Part shown: positions 9,324 through 16,544 of the stretch, piece after piece | Layout: each line of letters starts with the position of its first letter | Position numbering within the stretch: the stretch's first letter is position 1 | NCBI RefSeq assembly: GCF_002367995.1 | Contig: NZ_AP018207.1 | Coordinates: forward strand, 6,522,646-6,586,645 | Origin: Calothrix brevissima NIES-22 | GTDB lineage: Bacteria > Cyanobacteriota > Cyanobacteriia > Cyanobacteriales > Nostocaceae | Length of the DNA: 64,000 nucleotides | Direction: 5' to 3' | The notes under the pieces: generated by a model | What the model was told of the DNA's origin: nothing | Seen by the model: the letters and a program-made list of their open reading frames with translations, nothing else | Database searches by the model: none | Position numbers and translations under genes: made by a program

Positions 9324-10631
9324 ATGGATGCTGAAGAATTATTAGAGAAATATGCAGCAGGGGAACGGAATTTTCGTTCAGTCAATCTGAGTCACAAAAA
9401 TCTCAAAGGTGCAGACCTGAGTGAAATAGTCCTACAAGATATAAATTTGACTGGAGTTAATTTAAGTGGGGGAAATCTAACCAAGGCGACGCTGAATAGT
9501 ACGAATTTCACTAAAGCGTCTCTTAGAGAGACAAAGTTGGATTCTGTAAGCGTTTCTTCAGGAATATTTTCTTGGACAGACTTTAATGGTGCTGACTTAA
9601 GTTGGTCAACTCTGAATAGCGCAAATTTGAATGATGCAAACTTAGAACAGGCAACTCTGACAGGTGCAAATCTAAATAGTGCAAAATTAATCTATGCAAA
9701 TCTAGATACAGCGAATTTAAGTGGAGCAAATCTTAGTGGTGCAGACCTGACTGGGGCTTCTTTAGCTGAAGCTAATCTCAGTCAAGCTAATCTAGATAAG
9801 ACAAATTTGGGTCAGGCGCACTTAACTGGATGTAACTTAACTCTGGCAAACTTAAGTGAGGCAGTATTGCAAAGTGCCAAACTCGAAGGAAGTATATTTC
9901 ATAGAGCAAATCTCTATAAAGTTGATTTGTCAAGTATGAATTTGGTTGGTATAGATTTTACAGCAGCATCTCTTCTATATACGAACCTGACAAAAGCATT
10001 ACTTCAAGGCGCAAATTTAGAAAGAGCCAATTTGCGATGGGCAAATTTAATGAATGCGAATCTAGATGGTGCAAACTTGAGAAGGGCTGATTTAACTAAA
10101 GCATATATTTACGGAGCTAGCTTTAAAGATGCTGACCTAACTGGTGCGATAATGCCTGATGGAGAAGTTTATAAACCGATCGCCTGTGAGATGGAAGTCG
10201 GTAAGCAGCAAGCATCGTTGGGGAAAGTAATATCTATGACACGCCAAGTTATTCGCACTGATAATGCACCGGAACCAGTGGGGCCGTATAATCAAGCGAT
10301 CGCCGCTTCTGGTCAAATGTTGTTTGTAGCTGGACAAATTGCCATCGATCCCCGCATTGGTCAAGTTGTCTATACTGATGATGTTAAAAAGCAAACTGAA
10401 CAGGTAATCGCTAATTTAGAAGCTATCTTAAAAGAAGCTGGTGCAGGTTTTGAAGATGTGGTAAAAACTACCGTCTTTCTCGCTGATATGAATGATTTCG
10501 CGGCTGTAAATGCGATTTATGCCAAATATTTTCCAGAAGACACAGCACCAGCACGCGCTTGTGTAGAAGTATCGCGCTTACCTAAGGATGTTTTGGTAGA
10601 AATTGATTGTATCGCAGTGATACCTGGTTAA
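9324..10631 (+). CDS. Pentapeptide-repeat protein fused to RidA (imine deaminase)
   Basis: 435 residues in one frame. Residues 15-290 are a long run of pentapeptide repeats (A[DN][24 protein letters not shown]), expected to form a right-handed beta-helix. Residues 305-435 are a complete RidA/YjgF domain starting [22 protein letters not shown], with [25 protein letters not shown]; RidA clears reactive enamine/imine intermediates. RidA enzymes are normally free-standing at this length. A GGGGAAAG before the internal ATG at 10236 might let RidA also be made alone. The joint may be a true fusion or two genes joined by loss of a stop. Confidence 0.88.
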   Translation: MDAEELLEKYAAGERNFRSVNLSHKNLKGADLSEIVLQDINLTGVNLSGGNLTKATLNSTNFTKASLRETKLDSVSVSSGIFSWTDFNGADLSWSTLNSANLNDANLEQATLTGANLNSAKLIYANLDTANLSGANLSGADLTGASLAEANLSQANLDKTNLGQAHLTGCNLTLANLSEAVLQSAKLEGSIFHRANLYKVDLSSMNLVGIDFTAASLLYTNLTKALLQGANLERANLRWANLMNANLDGANLRRADLTKAYIYGASFKDADLTGAIMPDGEVYKPIACEMEVGKQQASLGKVISMTRQVIRTDNAPEPVGPYNQAIAASGQMLFVAGQIAIDPRIGQVVYTDDVKKQTEQVIANLEAILKEAGAGFEDVVKTTVFLADMNDFAAVNAIYAKYFPEDTAPARACVEVSRLPKDVLVEIDCIAVIPG

Positions 10632-10644
10632 TAAAGTCACAATA

Positions 10645-10766
10645 GGGACATCCAATTTTTTAAATACCCAATCAATTTGTAGTGCGAGCGTCTCGCTCGC
10701 TGGTGTTCAAAAGCGAGCAAGATGCTCGCACTACGGAATTTGGGTAATTTATTATTTGTAAGTCCC
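10645..10766 (+). mobile_element. MITE, short form, with GCGAGC hairpin
   Basis: Ends GGGAC...GTCCC, flanked by ATA on both sides (10642-10644 and 10767-10769), a likely 3-bp target duplication. The centre is a hairpin of GTGCGAGCGTCTCGCTCGC against GCGAGCAAGATGCTCGCAC. The same element, inverted and enlarged by insertions, lies at 15512-15926. Confidence 0.75.
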
Positions 10767-10829
10767 ATAGCTCATATATATTTTCTGGGGTAGAGCATTG
10801 CTTTACCCCATTTTGTTTTATGGCTGTTG

Positions 10830-10858
10830 ACTGTTGACTGTTGACTGTTGACTGACTT
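10830..10858 (+). repeat. GTTGACT heptamer array
   Basis: Four tandem copies of a 7-bp unit (TGTTGAC). Same family at about 12841-12863, 42318-42350 (inverted) and 52250-52290. Confidence 0.9.
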
Positions 10859-10905
10859 GATGTCCTAATCTATCTGGCTACGGCTACATCCCAAACAAGG
10901 CGCTT

Positions 10906-11106
10906 TTGGTTCGCATCACCACAAATTTCATTTATTACGACATTTTTGCACCTCTGAAGGCGAAGCTTGCAGCTTTAAACTCGGAAGTTGAACTTCTGAA
11001 GGCGAGGTTTGCAGCTTTGAACTCCAAGCTTGCACCTTTTATGCGCGAAATTGCACCTTTGAAGGCGAAGTTTGCACCTTTTAACCTCACAGTTGCAGCT
11101 TTTTAG
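10906..11106 (+). CDS. Small protein made of 7-residue repeats (21-bp DNA repeats)
   Basis: From 10945 to the stop at 11104-11106 the DNA is a tandem array of 21-bp units, about 7.6 copies, each read as a heptad: FAPLKAK, LAALNSE, VELLKAR, FAALNSK, LAPFMRE, IAPLKAK, FAPFNLT, VAAF. The pattern hydrophobic-A-x-L/F-x-x-x would make an amphipathic, coiled-coil-like helix. The only start in frame is TTG at 10906 with no clear ribosome site, so translation is unproven. I do not recognise a named family. Units differ at many third positions yet keep the heptad, which suggests selection on protein. Confidence 0.45.
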   Translation: MVRITTNFIYYDIFAPLKAKLAALNSEVELLKARFAALNSKLAPFMREIAPLKAKFAPFNLTVAAF

Positions 11107-11169
11107 TTGAACTATTAATTACATAAGGTGAATGCGATCGCTTTTCTCTCCACATACGGCAAAATTTAC

Positions 11170-11264
11170 ACTAACCCTTGTGCAGCTAACTCTTCCTTAG
11201 CCAGTTTTTTCACCAGTTTCCGCACAATTAACTTGATATTTGCCGCACCTCTAACCATTGTTGA
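11170..11264 (-). other. Short unassigned ORF in the gap before the MAPEG gene
   Basis: Minus-strand ATG at 11264 reads about 30 codons (MVRGAANIKLIVRKLVKKLAKEE...) to a stop near 11172. It is basic and may be a leftover of a larger gene. The rest of 11107-11397 holds GTCAACCGTC-type repeats only. Confidence 0.25.
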
Positions 11265-11397
11265 AGTGGGTGTTGCAAAATTTACTTAATCAACCGTCGA
11301 CCGTCAACAGCGCCCCACTGAGAGCTACACTCGAAGTGTCAACCGTCAACTGTTAACATTGAGTATACTTTTTTGGTAAACGAAGATTTGCATTGAT

Positions 11398-11790
11398 ATG
11401 TCACCTTGGACTAGTCTGATAACTGCTTTGACACTGGTACTCTACTTAGTCATTACAATTAATGTTGGTCGAGCGAGAGGTAAATATAAAGTACCACCTC
11501 CACAAATGACAGGAGATCCAAACTTTGAGCGAGTTTTGCGCGTTCAGCAAAATACTCTAGAGCAAATAGTTCTGTTCTTACCGGGTTTATGGTTATTCTC
11601 TTTTTACGTTAACCCGTTATGGGCGGCTAGTATTGGTGCAGTTTGGCTGGTAGGACGAATTGTTTACGCTTGGGGATATTATCAAGCTGCGGAAAAACGT
11701 CTGGTTGGCTTTGGTATCAGTTCTCTTAGCGGTATGGTTCTACTTGTTGGTTCGCTGGTTGGTATCATCCTATCTTTAGTGCAGCTTTAA
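11398..11790 (+). CDS. MAPEG family membrane protein
   Basis: 130 residues with four membrane helices and the MAPEG signature ERVLRVQQNTLEQ near residues 44-56. The family (microsomal glutathione S-transferase/leukotriene C4 synthase type) uses glutathione in membranes; bacterial members are mostly uncharacterised. Starts SPWTSLITALTLVLYLVITINVGRARGKYKV. Its stop is one base from the end of the converging DUF2887 gene. Confidence 0.88.
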   Translation: MSPWTSLITALTLVLYLVITINVGRARGKYKVPPPQMTGDPNFERVLRVQQNTLEQIVLFLPGLWLFSFYVNPLWAASIGAVWLVGRIVYAWGYYQAAEKRLVGFGISSLSGMVLLVGSLVGIILSLVQL

Positions 11791-11791
11791 T

Positions 11792-12760
11792 TTATGCTTC
11801 TAACCAAGCTTGCAAATCAGCCAAACTAGTAAAATCTAGCAGTGCTTCCCCTAGATTTTCTAATTGTTCTAGGGGAAGAGTTTCAACTCGTTCACGCACC
11901 TGTTCAGGTAATTCTCCCACCCGCCGAGTTAATTGGCGGATAACCAGCGCTCTTTCTCCTTCTTCCTTAATTTCCCGGTACACTCTCGTTTCTTGAAGCG
12001 TAATTCCTAGCATTGATTCAACCTCTTTACGACTCAATTGTTCAAATTTGTACACCATTATCGTGACCAATAACTCAATTATGGCGCGACTTGCAGGTTC
12101 GGGTTGTTCAATAGAAGAACGCTCAACTAAATATCTCGCCTCTTGAGGTGCAATTTCATCATCTAGAGTGGTTAACACCATCAACGCTACCCATAAAGGT
12201 AAGGTGCGAATATCTCCCAATTCATCCAAATATATCCGATTTACTTGGTCGCCGTTGAGTTGATTGCGATGGGGATATATGTCACTCTGTTCAATGGTAC
12301 GTGAAGGATAAATGATGACTATTTGCCAATCGCTAAGGCGATCGCGGTTGCGGTAAAAATATAATGATGATTCTGCAAAGACTCTTTCATAAAGCCTTTC
12401 GTCTCTTTGAAATTGCACTTCACAGAAATACACCACTCCCGGACTTTGATTTTCTGGTGGTAGAAATACCCCATCAATTTCAAATTTCGGTTCTTTGACA
12501 GCTACGGAATCAAATTTATAATCGCTTGCATTTACTGGCGGATTTGTCAATATTTCAAAGAGTTAGGACTTACGCAGTGTCAGATAGTTTTCATGCTTTT
12601 TGTCAATGGTCAATAGTCCATAGTCCAAAAACCTGAATTTTGACCATTGACTTTTGACTTTTGACCACCCTTGTGAGGGTTTTTGTGTTTGGTGCGTAAG
12701 TCCTAAGAGTAAATTCGGGGATTGTTGAAATAGTTTGTAAAATATTGAGTCTCGCCGCAT
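11792..12760 (-). pseudogene. DUF2887 (Rpn/YhgA-like) nuclease-family gene interrupted by a MITE
   Basis: The 5' piece (12707-12760) encodes MRRDSIFYKLFQQSPNLL and the 3' piece (11792-12562) resumes with FEILTNPPVNASDYKFDS, the normal continuation of DUF2887 proteins. Between them is a 144-bp MITE plus a 3-bp GAG duplication. 147 bp is 49 codons, so both parts stay in one frame, and the only stop is the TAA at the element's last bases (12563-12565). The 3' piece keeps the PD-(D/E)XK-like EIDGVFLPP and VYFCEVQFQRD motifs and might be restarted at TTG 12550. The family includes transposase-like nucleases; in cyanobacteria its role is unknown. Confidence 0.88.
12563..12706. mobile_element. 144-bp MITE with TTAGGACTTACGCA ends
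   Basis: Perfect 14-bp terminal inverted repeats, TTAGGACTTACGCA at 12563-12576 and its complement at 12693-12706, flanked by GAG on both sides. The interior carries TTTTGACCATTGAC-type heptamer repeats. No transposase is present. The ends resemble IS630/Tc1-like tips, which duplicate TA; if TA rather than GAG is taken as duplication the element is 2 bp shorter at each end, but GAG restores the host protein best. Confidence 0.88.
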
Positions 12761-13108
12761 TTCAGAGTTTTACTGATTTTTTGGAGATATATGGCAATCT
12801 TAAGCTAATGCGCGTCTAAATTGCATAACTATTAATCAGGGCTGTTGACTGTTGACTGTTGACAGCCCTCACGATGGATTGTGCAACTTACAGCAGTTTT
12901 TATATATTTAGACTACAAGCTGGTATCTATATTTCTTTGTACCTTTGCAACGGCAGTTGCTTCAAGTCGGGAAACCCGCCCAACGCACTGCCTCGCCTTT
13001 GCGACTTTGCGTGAGATAAAAAAATGTGGTTCATTTACGGGAAGATGCTGTCAAAGCAGAATAACCGGATTGCTATTTTTTTGTGAAAGTATTTTGCGGC
13101 GCGGACAA
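12761..13108. other. Gene-free stretch with repeats
   Basis: Contains a TGTTGAC array (about 12841-12863) and one copy of the dispersed element described at 12888-13054. No convincing gene. Confidence 0.6.
12888..13054 (+). mobile_element. Dispersed repeat, uninterrupted copy
   Basis: Starts TTACAGCAGTTTT; shares with 15571-15866 a nearly identical core (ACGGCAGTTGCTTCAAGTCG, CAACGCACTGCCTCGCCTTTG, GCGTGAGATA) and the trailing GTGGTTCATTTAC. It lacks the 131-bp insert found at 15702-15832 and so shows the site before insertion. Confidence 0.75.
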
Positions 13109-13149
13109 TGAAAACGATTATCATTATATATTAGCGATAATCGTTTTCA
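13109..13149 (+). promoter_or_regulatory. Paired Zur-like palindromes before a hemB leader
   Basis: TGAAAACGATTATC at 13109-13122 is exactly complemented at 13136-13149. Each arm extended by one or two bases (TGAAAACGATTATCA) is itself close to the 7-1-7 Zur box TGATAATnATTATCA as I remember it (12 of 14 on the left, 11 of 14 on the right). It ends 6 bases before the ATG at 13156, so a bound repressor would block the leader. The factor is inferred; Fur-family alternatives remain. Confidence 0.55.
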
Positions 13150-13155
13150 AATCTC

Positions 13156-13278
13156 ATGTCATCAGGAAATCTTACTCCTACTACCCCAGTACATCGCCCT
13201 CGGCGCTTGCGTCGCACTGCTACCTTACGTCGCATGGTTCAGGAAACAACATTGACTGTAGGTAACTCCAAAAAATAA
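13156..13278 (+). pseudogene. Truncated hemB (porphobilinogen synthase) start
   Basis: A 40-codon ORF whose residues 11-34 (PVHRPRRLRRTATLRRMV then QETTLTV) match the conserved N-terminus of delta-aminolevulinate dehydratase, the zinc enzyme condensing two ALA to porphobilinogen. The match stops at the point where HemB continues with DLIYPLF; here the frame ends GNSKK. The other 280 or so codons of HemB are not in the window. The leader is intact with no stop or frameshift, so the loss looks recent, or the peptide is kept for another reason. No ribosome site precedes the ATG. Confidence 0.7.
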
Positions 13279-13337
13279 ATTATTCCGTTAAAGTCGTTGA
13301 CGGTTCACAGTTAACAGTCAACGAGATAATTTAGGTA

Positions 13338-13724
13338 TTATTTTTGATGACGTACTTCCACCACAGTATGCACATTACCACGGGGAGTAAAATCTGCTTT
13401 GACTGTCGCTTCTAAAGGATCGCAAGCAGCGACAAAATCATCAAGAATTTGATTTGCAGATTCCTCGTGAGAAATATAGCGATCGCGGTAACTGTTAATA
13501 TAAAGCTTCAGCGCTTTTAATTCCACTACCCGCTCATCAGGGACGTAGGTAATATAAATCGTTGCAAAATCCGGATAGCCAGAAAACGGACATTTACAAG
13601 TAAACTCCGGTAAAGTAATGCTAACCTCATATCGCCTACCCACACGCGGATTGGGAAAGGTAATTAATTTTCCTTCCGCAATCTCACGTTCGCCATATTT
13701 TATTTCTTTGGTGTCAGTTGTCAT
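13338..13724 (-). CDS. queF: NADPH-dependent 7-cyano-7-deazaguanine reductase
   Basis: 128 residues, the short (YkvM-type) QueF. It reduces preQ0 nitrile to preQ1 amine in queuosine synthesis for tRNA. The catalytic Cys45 and Asp52 lie in KCPFSGYPDFATIYI, and the NADPH-site region ELKALKLYINSYRD and substrate-binding HEES follow. Ends EVRHQK. The upstream region holds an array of CAATAGT heptamers starting just before the ATG, so regulatory sequence may be displaced. Confidence 0.95.
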   Translation of the reverse strand: MTTDTKEIKYGEREIAEGKLITFPNPRVGRRYEVSITLPEFTCKCPFSGYPDFATIYITYVPDERVVELKALKLYINSYRDRYISHEESANQILDDFVAACDPLEATVKADFTPRGNVHTVVEVRHQK

Positions 13725-13727
13725 TTG

Positions 13728-13865
13728 TCAATAGTCAATAGTCAATAGTCAATAGTCAATAGTCAATAGTCAGAGACGCGATAAGCCTTGTCTGTACAGT
13801 TGTTAGTGGGTATTTAGTAATTCTCCCTTGTCCCCCTTGTCCCCCTTGTCCTCCTTCCCTTGTCC
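13728..13865 (-). repeat. Heptamer arrays upstream of queF
   Basis: CAATAGT repeated about six times (13728-13770), then about five CTTGTCCCC-type units at 13827-13866, the inverse of the GGGGACAAG family. Confidence 0.9.
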
Positions 13866-14261
13866 CTACCCCTGCTCCCAGTCTGGACAATTATTATCAT
13901 CCCAGCCGTGAGGATGCATGGCACAAACTAATAAATTACCACCATAAGCTTGTCCGTGGTAATGGGTACAACCGATACAAGCCGGATTTTTTGCTGCTGT
14001 GGCTTCAACTGAATAGGGAAAACCCGGATCTAAATCTGTAACTACATCTTCTAGTTCCCAGTAAGCCTCAAACATTGGCTCGGCTAAATCTTGTAAATAC
14101 TGATCAACTTCAGTCGCAATTGTAGTTTGTACCTGTTCAGTAATTTCTTCTGTGAGTTCCAAAAAAGCGTCTACCATGTCACTCATTCCCAGGAAAAACT
14201 GCTCTACTTCCTCAGCCACAGTCTCAATGATGTCGATCAAATCTTTTTGCCAATTGTCCAT
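13866..14261 (-). CDS. Conserved cyanobacterial hypothetical with a Cys/His cluster
   Basis: 131 residues. Residues 1-85 are acidic and helical (VAEEVEQFFLGMSDMVDAFLELTEEI). The C-terminal part has CIGCTHYHGQAYGGNLLVCAMHPHGW and ends CPDWEQG, giving four Cys and three His in about 40 residues, a likely metal site. I recall similar proteins as conserved unknowns in cyanobacteria but no function. It is followed at once by repeats and then queF on the same strand. Confidence 0.7.
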   Translation of the reverse strand: MDNWQKDLIDIIETVAEEVEQFFLGMSDMVDAFLELTEEITEQVQTTIATEVDQYLQDLAEPMFEAYWELEDVVTDLDPGFPYSVEATAAKNPACIGCTHYHGQAYGGNLLVCAMHPHGWDDNNCPDWEQG

Positions 14262-14445
14262 AAACTTGACACCTTTACTGGCTGATGAATAGAGCGCTCA
14301 GTGTGACCTGGCTGGAAGTACTAGTATCTTAGCTGAAAGTTCACAAAGGATTTTGGATTCCCGCTATGATTTACTAGGTAGATCCTAGTTCAAGTATATG
14401 CAAAAATTTACTGTGTTTGCGCTGTTGCTAAATTGCTGCTATTGA

Positions 14446-14832
14446 CTAGTCATTACGTTGCAACCGTTTTAACTCTTCTTGCAGTTCTAGCACTTGGTTA
14501 CGCAAGCCATCTACATCATCAGTTGGGGAAGAATCCTTGACGGTTGGTTCTTCATCTTCCTCGACAATTTCGATGCGACGAGGTTCAGCAGGCGGTGTTT
14601 TGTCTGTAGGTGCGGTTGATGATGGAGGCTGTTGAGCTTGCTTCATCATATCTTCGACAAAGCGGCGGGCTTCATCTGTGGTCATTTCGCCCTTTGCCAC
14701 CATCTCATCTGCCAGTTTTTGGACTTGCGATCGCAGTTCGGCTAATTTTCCCCCTGCTTTCTCACCCGCGTAAGAAGCTAAACCAACACCGAGGTAAAAA
14801 GCTTTTTGAACAATATCTCCAAAACCAGGCAT
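14446..14832 (-). CDS. Phasin-like coiled-coil protein
   Basis: 128 residues. The first 70 (GDIVQKAFYLGVGLASYAGEKAGGKLAELRSQVQKLADEMVAKGEM then TTDEARRFVEDMM) are amphipathic helix of the phasin/PhaF N-terminal type. A Pro/Thr/Glu-rich linker follows, then a short coiled coil LRNQVLELQEELKRLQ. Phasins coat polyhydroxyalkanoate granules, but many relatives have other or unknown roles. No PHA gene lies nearby. The ATG is about 23 bases downstream of the SRP RNA gene on the same strand. Confidence 0.65.
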   Translation of the reverse strand: MPGFGDIVQKAFYLGVGLASYAGEKAGGKLAELRSQVQKLADEMVAKGEMTTDEARRFVEDMMKQAQQPPSSTAPTDKTPPAEPRRIEIVEEDEEPTVKDSSPTDDVDGLRNQVLELQEELKRLQRND

Positions 14833-14854
14833 TGCTGCTGAACGCTCCTAAAAA

Positions 14855-14953
14855 TAGGGCGACCCGGAGTTTACGCCTACCACAAGCATCCCGTATTGCT
14901 GCTACCTTCCGGTCCTGACAAGATTTGGGCGTTGAAGTCGCATAAGTCCAGGT
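14855..14953 (-). ncRNA. ffs: Signal recognition particle RNA (bacterial 4.5S type)
   Basis: The minus strand reads GTCAGGACCGGAAGGTAGCAGC at 14919-14898, the universally conserved SRP domain IV with its GGAA tetraloop and symmetric loop. Flanking ACGCCCAAATC and GGTAGGCGT can extend the rod, and GGGTCGCCC before a T5 run at 14854-14850 marks the 3' end. This is the small bacterial form without an Alu domain. It pairs with Ffh to target membrane proteins. Ends are approximate. Confidence 0.9.
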
Positions 14954-14991
14954 CTATTAATAGAGTAGCACAATAATTCCGTAATTGGATG

Positions 14992-15258
14992 TTATTCCAC
15001 AATAATTCGCCATTCGTGTAGCTGATAATTCACACAACCGTTTGCTACCAAGGGGTCACGGGCGATAATTTCTCGGGCTTCTGCCATTGATTGCGCCTCA
15101 AATACCATCATTCCGCCGCCAAATTCTCCCCAGTAACCAGTTCTGGCTTTATGTCCTTTAGCAATCAAATCCTCAACGTAAGCTTTATGAGCGGGTACGT
15201 ATTTGTCAAAGGTAGGTTTATCAACTTTGCCGGTTTCAATTTTGACGAAAATTGGCAT
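14992..15258 (-). CDS. YCII-related (YciI family) protein
   Basis: 88 residues, a complete YCII domain: PIFVKIETGKVDKPTFDKYVPAHKAYVEDLIAKG with the conserved His, GGMMVFEAQSMAEAREIIARDPLVANGCVNY with the conserved Asp, and a final strand LHEWRII. These small dimeric ferredoxin-like proteins are often seen with metabolic or signalling enzymes; no function is assigned. Confidence 0.9.
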   Translation of the reverse strand: MPIFVKIETGKVDKPTFDKYVPAHKAYVEDLIAKGHKARTGYWGEFGGGMMVFEAQSMAEAREIIARDPLVANGCVNYQLHEWRIIVE

Positions 15259-15380
15259 TTACTCACAACCTCCAGAATTTTGCTATCCTCAAATCCAAAG
15301 GATAAGGGAACTCCAGAAAATAAATTATCCCAAATTGTAGGGCTACGGTTACCCCGCCCCTACGAGTTGCGGGCTTGGTA

Positions 15381-15481
15381 ATACCAATTCAAATAATCTT
15401 TGCAACACATCAAAATATTATCGAGGGCATGGCAGTGCCAGTGCCCCTACAATCTGTCGCATTCTTTTTTCCAATTGGTAT
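15381..15481. mobile_element. 101-bp MITE with ATACCAATT ends (copy 1)
   Basis: ATACCAATT at 15381-15389 and AATTGGTAT at 15473-15481. The interior reads GGGCATGGCAGTGCCAGTGC and CAATCTGTCGCATTC. An inverted copy of identical length is at 27918-28018. No coding capacity. Confidence 0.85.
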
Positions 15482-15570
15482 AAGTTAATGATTGGGATGT
15501 TTTTTATTTGGGGGACTTACAAAAAATAAATTACCTATATTCCGTAGTGCGAGCATCTTGCTCGCTAATG

Positions 15571-15866
15571 TTACAGCAGTTTTCATGTATTTATACCACA
15601 CGCTAATATCTGTATTTCTTTGTTCCTTTGCAACGGCAGTTGCTTCAAGTCGGGAAACCCGCCCAACGCACTGCCTCGCCTTTGCGCCTTTGCGTGAGAT
15701 ATAAGTAAGTCGGCGTTAAAAAATCCACCTATGCAACGAAGTGTAAAGTCAAGCAAAGAAGCTCAAAAATGAATCGTTCCAGGGTTTTTACAAAACTCAA
15801 CATACCTTGGTTTTATCGTGCAGACTTACTTAAATATGTGGTTCATTTACCTGAAAATCGCTGTAA
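15571..15866. mobile_element. Middle element of the nest
   Basis: Imperfect 15-bp ends TTACAGCAGTTTTCA and TGAAAATCGCTGTAA (13 of 15 pairs). It is missing from the short outer copy at 10645-10766, and its own sequence recurs at 12888-13054. Itself interrupted at 15702-15832. Confidence 0.75.
15702..15832. mobile_element. Inner element of the nest
   Basis: 131 bp with perfect 10-bp ends TAAGTAAGTC and GACTTACTTA. At 13014-13024 the related copy runs straight from GTGAGATA to the AATGTGGTTC side with no insert, so this is an insertion. Confidence 0.78.
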
Positions 15867-15979
15867 AAAGCGAGCAAGATGCTCGCACTACAAATTTATT
15901 GGGTATTTAAAAAATTGGATGTCTCTGGAAGTCCCTAAGTTGTTTGTCTTCTGCTCTTTGCCCTCTACCTTAAAATTGA

Positions 15980-16525
15980 ATGAGTCTTTTTTTCATAGCT
16001 TTGTTACCACCGCAAGATATTCAAGATTACGCCAACGACATCAAGCAGTACTTTGCTGATAATTATGCCAGCCGACACGCGCAAAAGTCCCCACCGCACA
16101 TTACGTTGCAACAGCCTTTTAAATGGGCAAATAGTGATTTATCTAAAATAGAAGCTACTTTGGCGGAGTTTGCGAGTCAAAAACAGTCGCTACCAATTAC
16201 CCTCAATGGATTTGCAGCTTTTCCGCCCCATGTCATCTATATAGATGTGGTGCAAAGCCCAGAATTGCTGAATTTGCAAGCAGACTTAAAAGCCGTTGTC
16301 GAAGCAAATTTAGGTATTGTAGATAAGGAAGGTAAAAACCACCGCTTTACACCCCACATGACAGTTGCTTTCCGCGATTTAACCCGACAAAATTTTCAAG
16401 CAGCTTGGACAGAATTTGCAAATCGCCAGTTATATTTTGAATTTATTGCCGATAAGGTAACATTATTAATTCACACTGGTAAGCGATGGCATATTAAATC
16501 AGAATTTGCTTTTTTACCCAATTGA
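15980..16525 (+). CDS. 2'-5' RNA ligase family (2H phosphoesterase) protein
   Basis: 181 residues with both HxTx motifs of the 2H superfamily: PHITLQ at about residue 39 and PHMTVA near 123. MSLFFIALLPPQD at the start and the length fit ThpR/LigT-like RNA 2',3'-cyclic phosphodiesterases. The first motif's partner region (FKWANSDLSKIEATLAEFA) is also typical. Physiological substrate is unknown. The gene starts directly beyond the nested MITEs, so its promoter may lie in repeat sequence. Confidence 0.88.
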   Translation: MSLFFIALLPPQDIQDYANDIKQYFADNYASRHAQKSPPHITLQQPFKWANSDLSKIEATLAEFASQKQSLPITLNGFAAFPPHVIYIDVVQSPELLNLQADLKAVVEANLGIVDKEGKNHRFTPHMTVAFRDLTRQNFQAAWTEFANRQLYFEFIADKVTLLIHTGKRWHIKSEFAFLPN

Positions 16526-16544
16526 TTATTTTTTTGTTAGCAAA

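Larger units (their letters stand above)
15512..15926. mobile_element. MITE, long form, outer layer of a nest
   Basis: Inverted relative of 10645-10766: starts GGGACTTACAAA, has the same TAGTGCGAGCATCTTGC arm at 15543 and its complement ending 15892, and ends AAAATTGGATGTCTC. Inside the hairpin loop sits another element (15571-15866). The rest of 15259-15979 has no gene. Confidence 0.75.

Noticed and set aside
13083-13265. 60-codon ORF over the Zur-like palindromes
   Set aside because: It crosses the hairpin in another frame than the hemB match and shows no protein-like pattern.
13728-13866. CRISPR array candidate
   Set aside because: Units are 7-9 bp and contiguous with no spacers, so they are short tandem repeats; no cas gene is present.
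15769-16059. 96-codon ORF before the RNA ligase-like gene
   Set aside because: It is made of nested MITE sequence and overlaps the true start at 15980.
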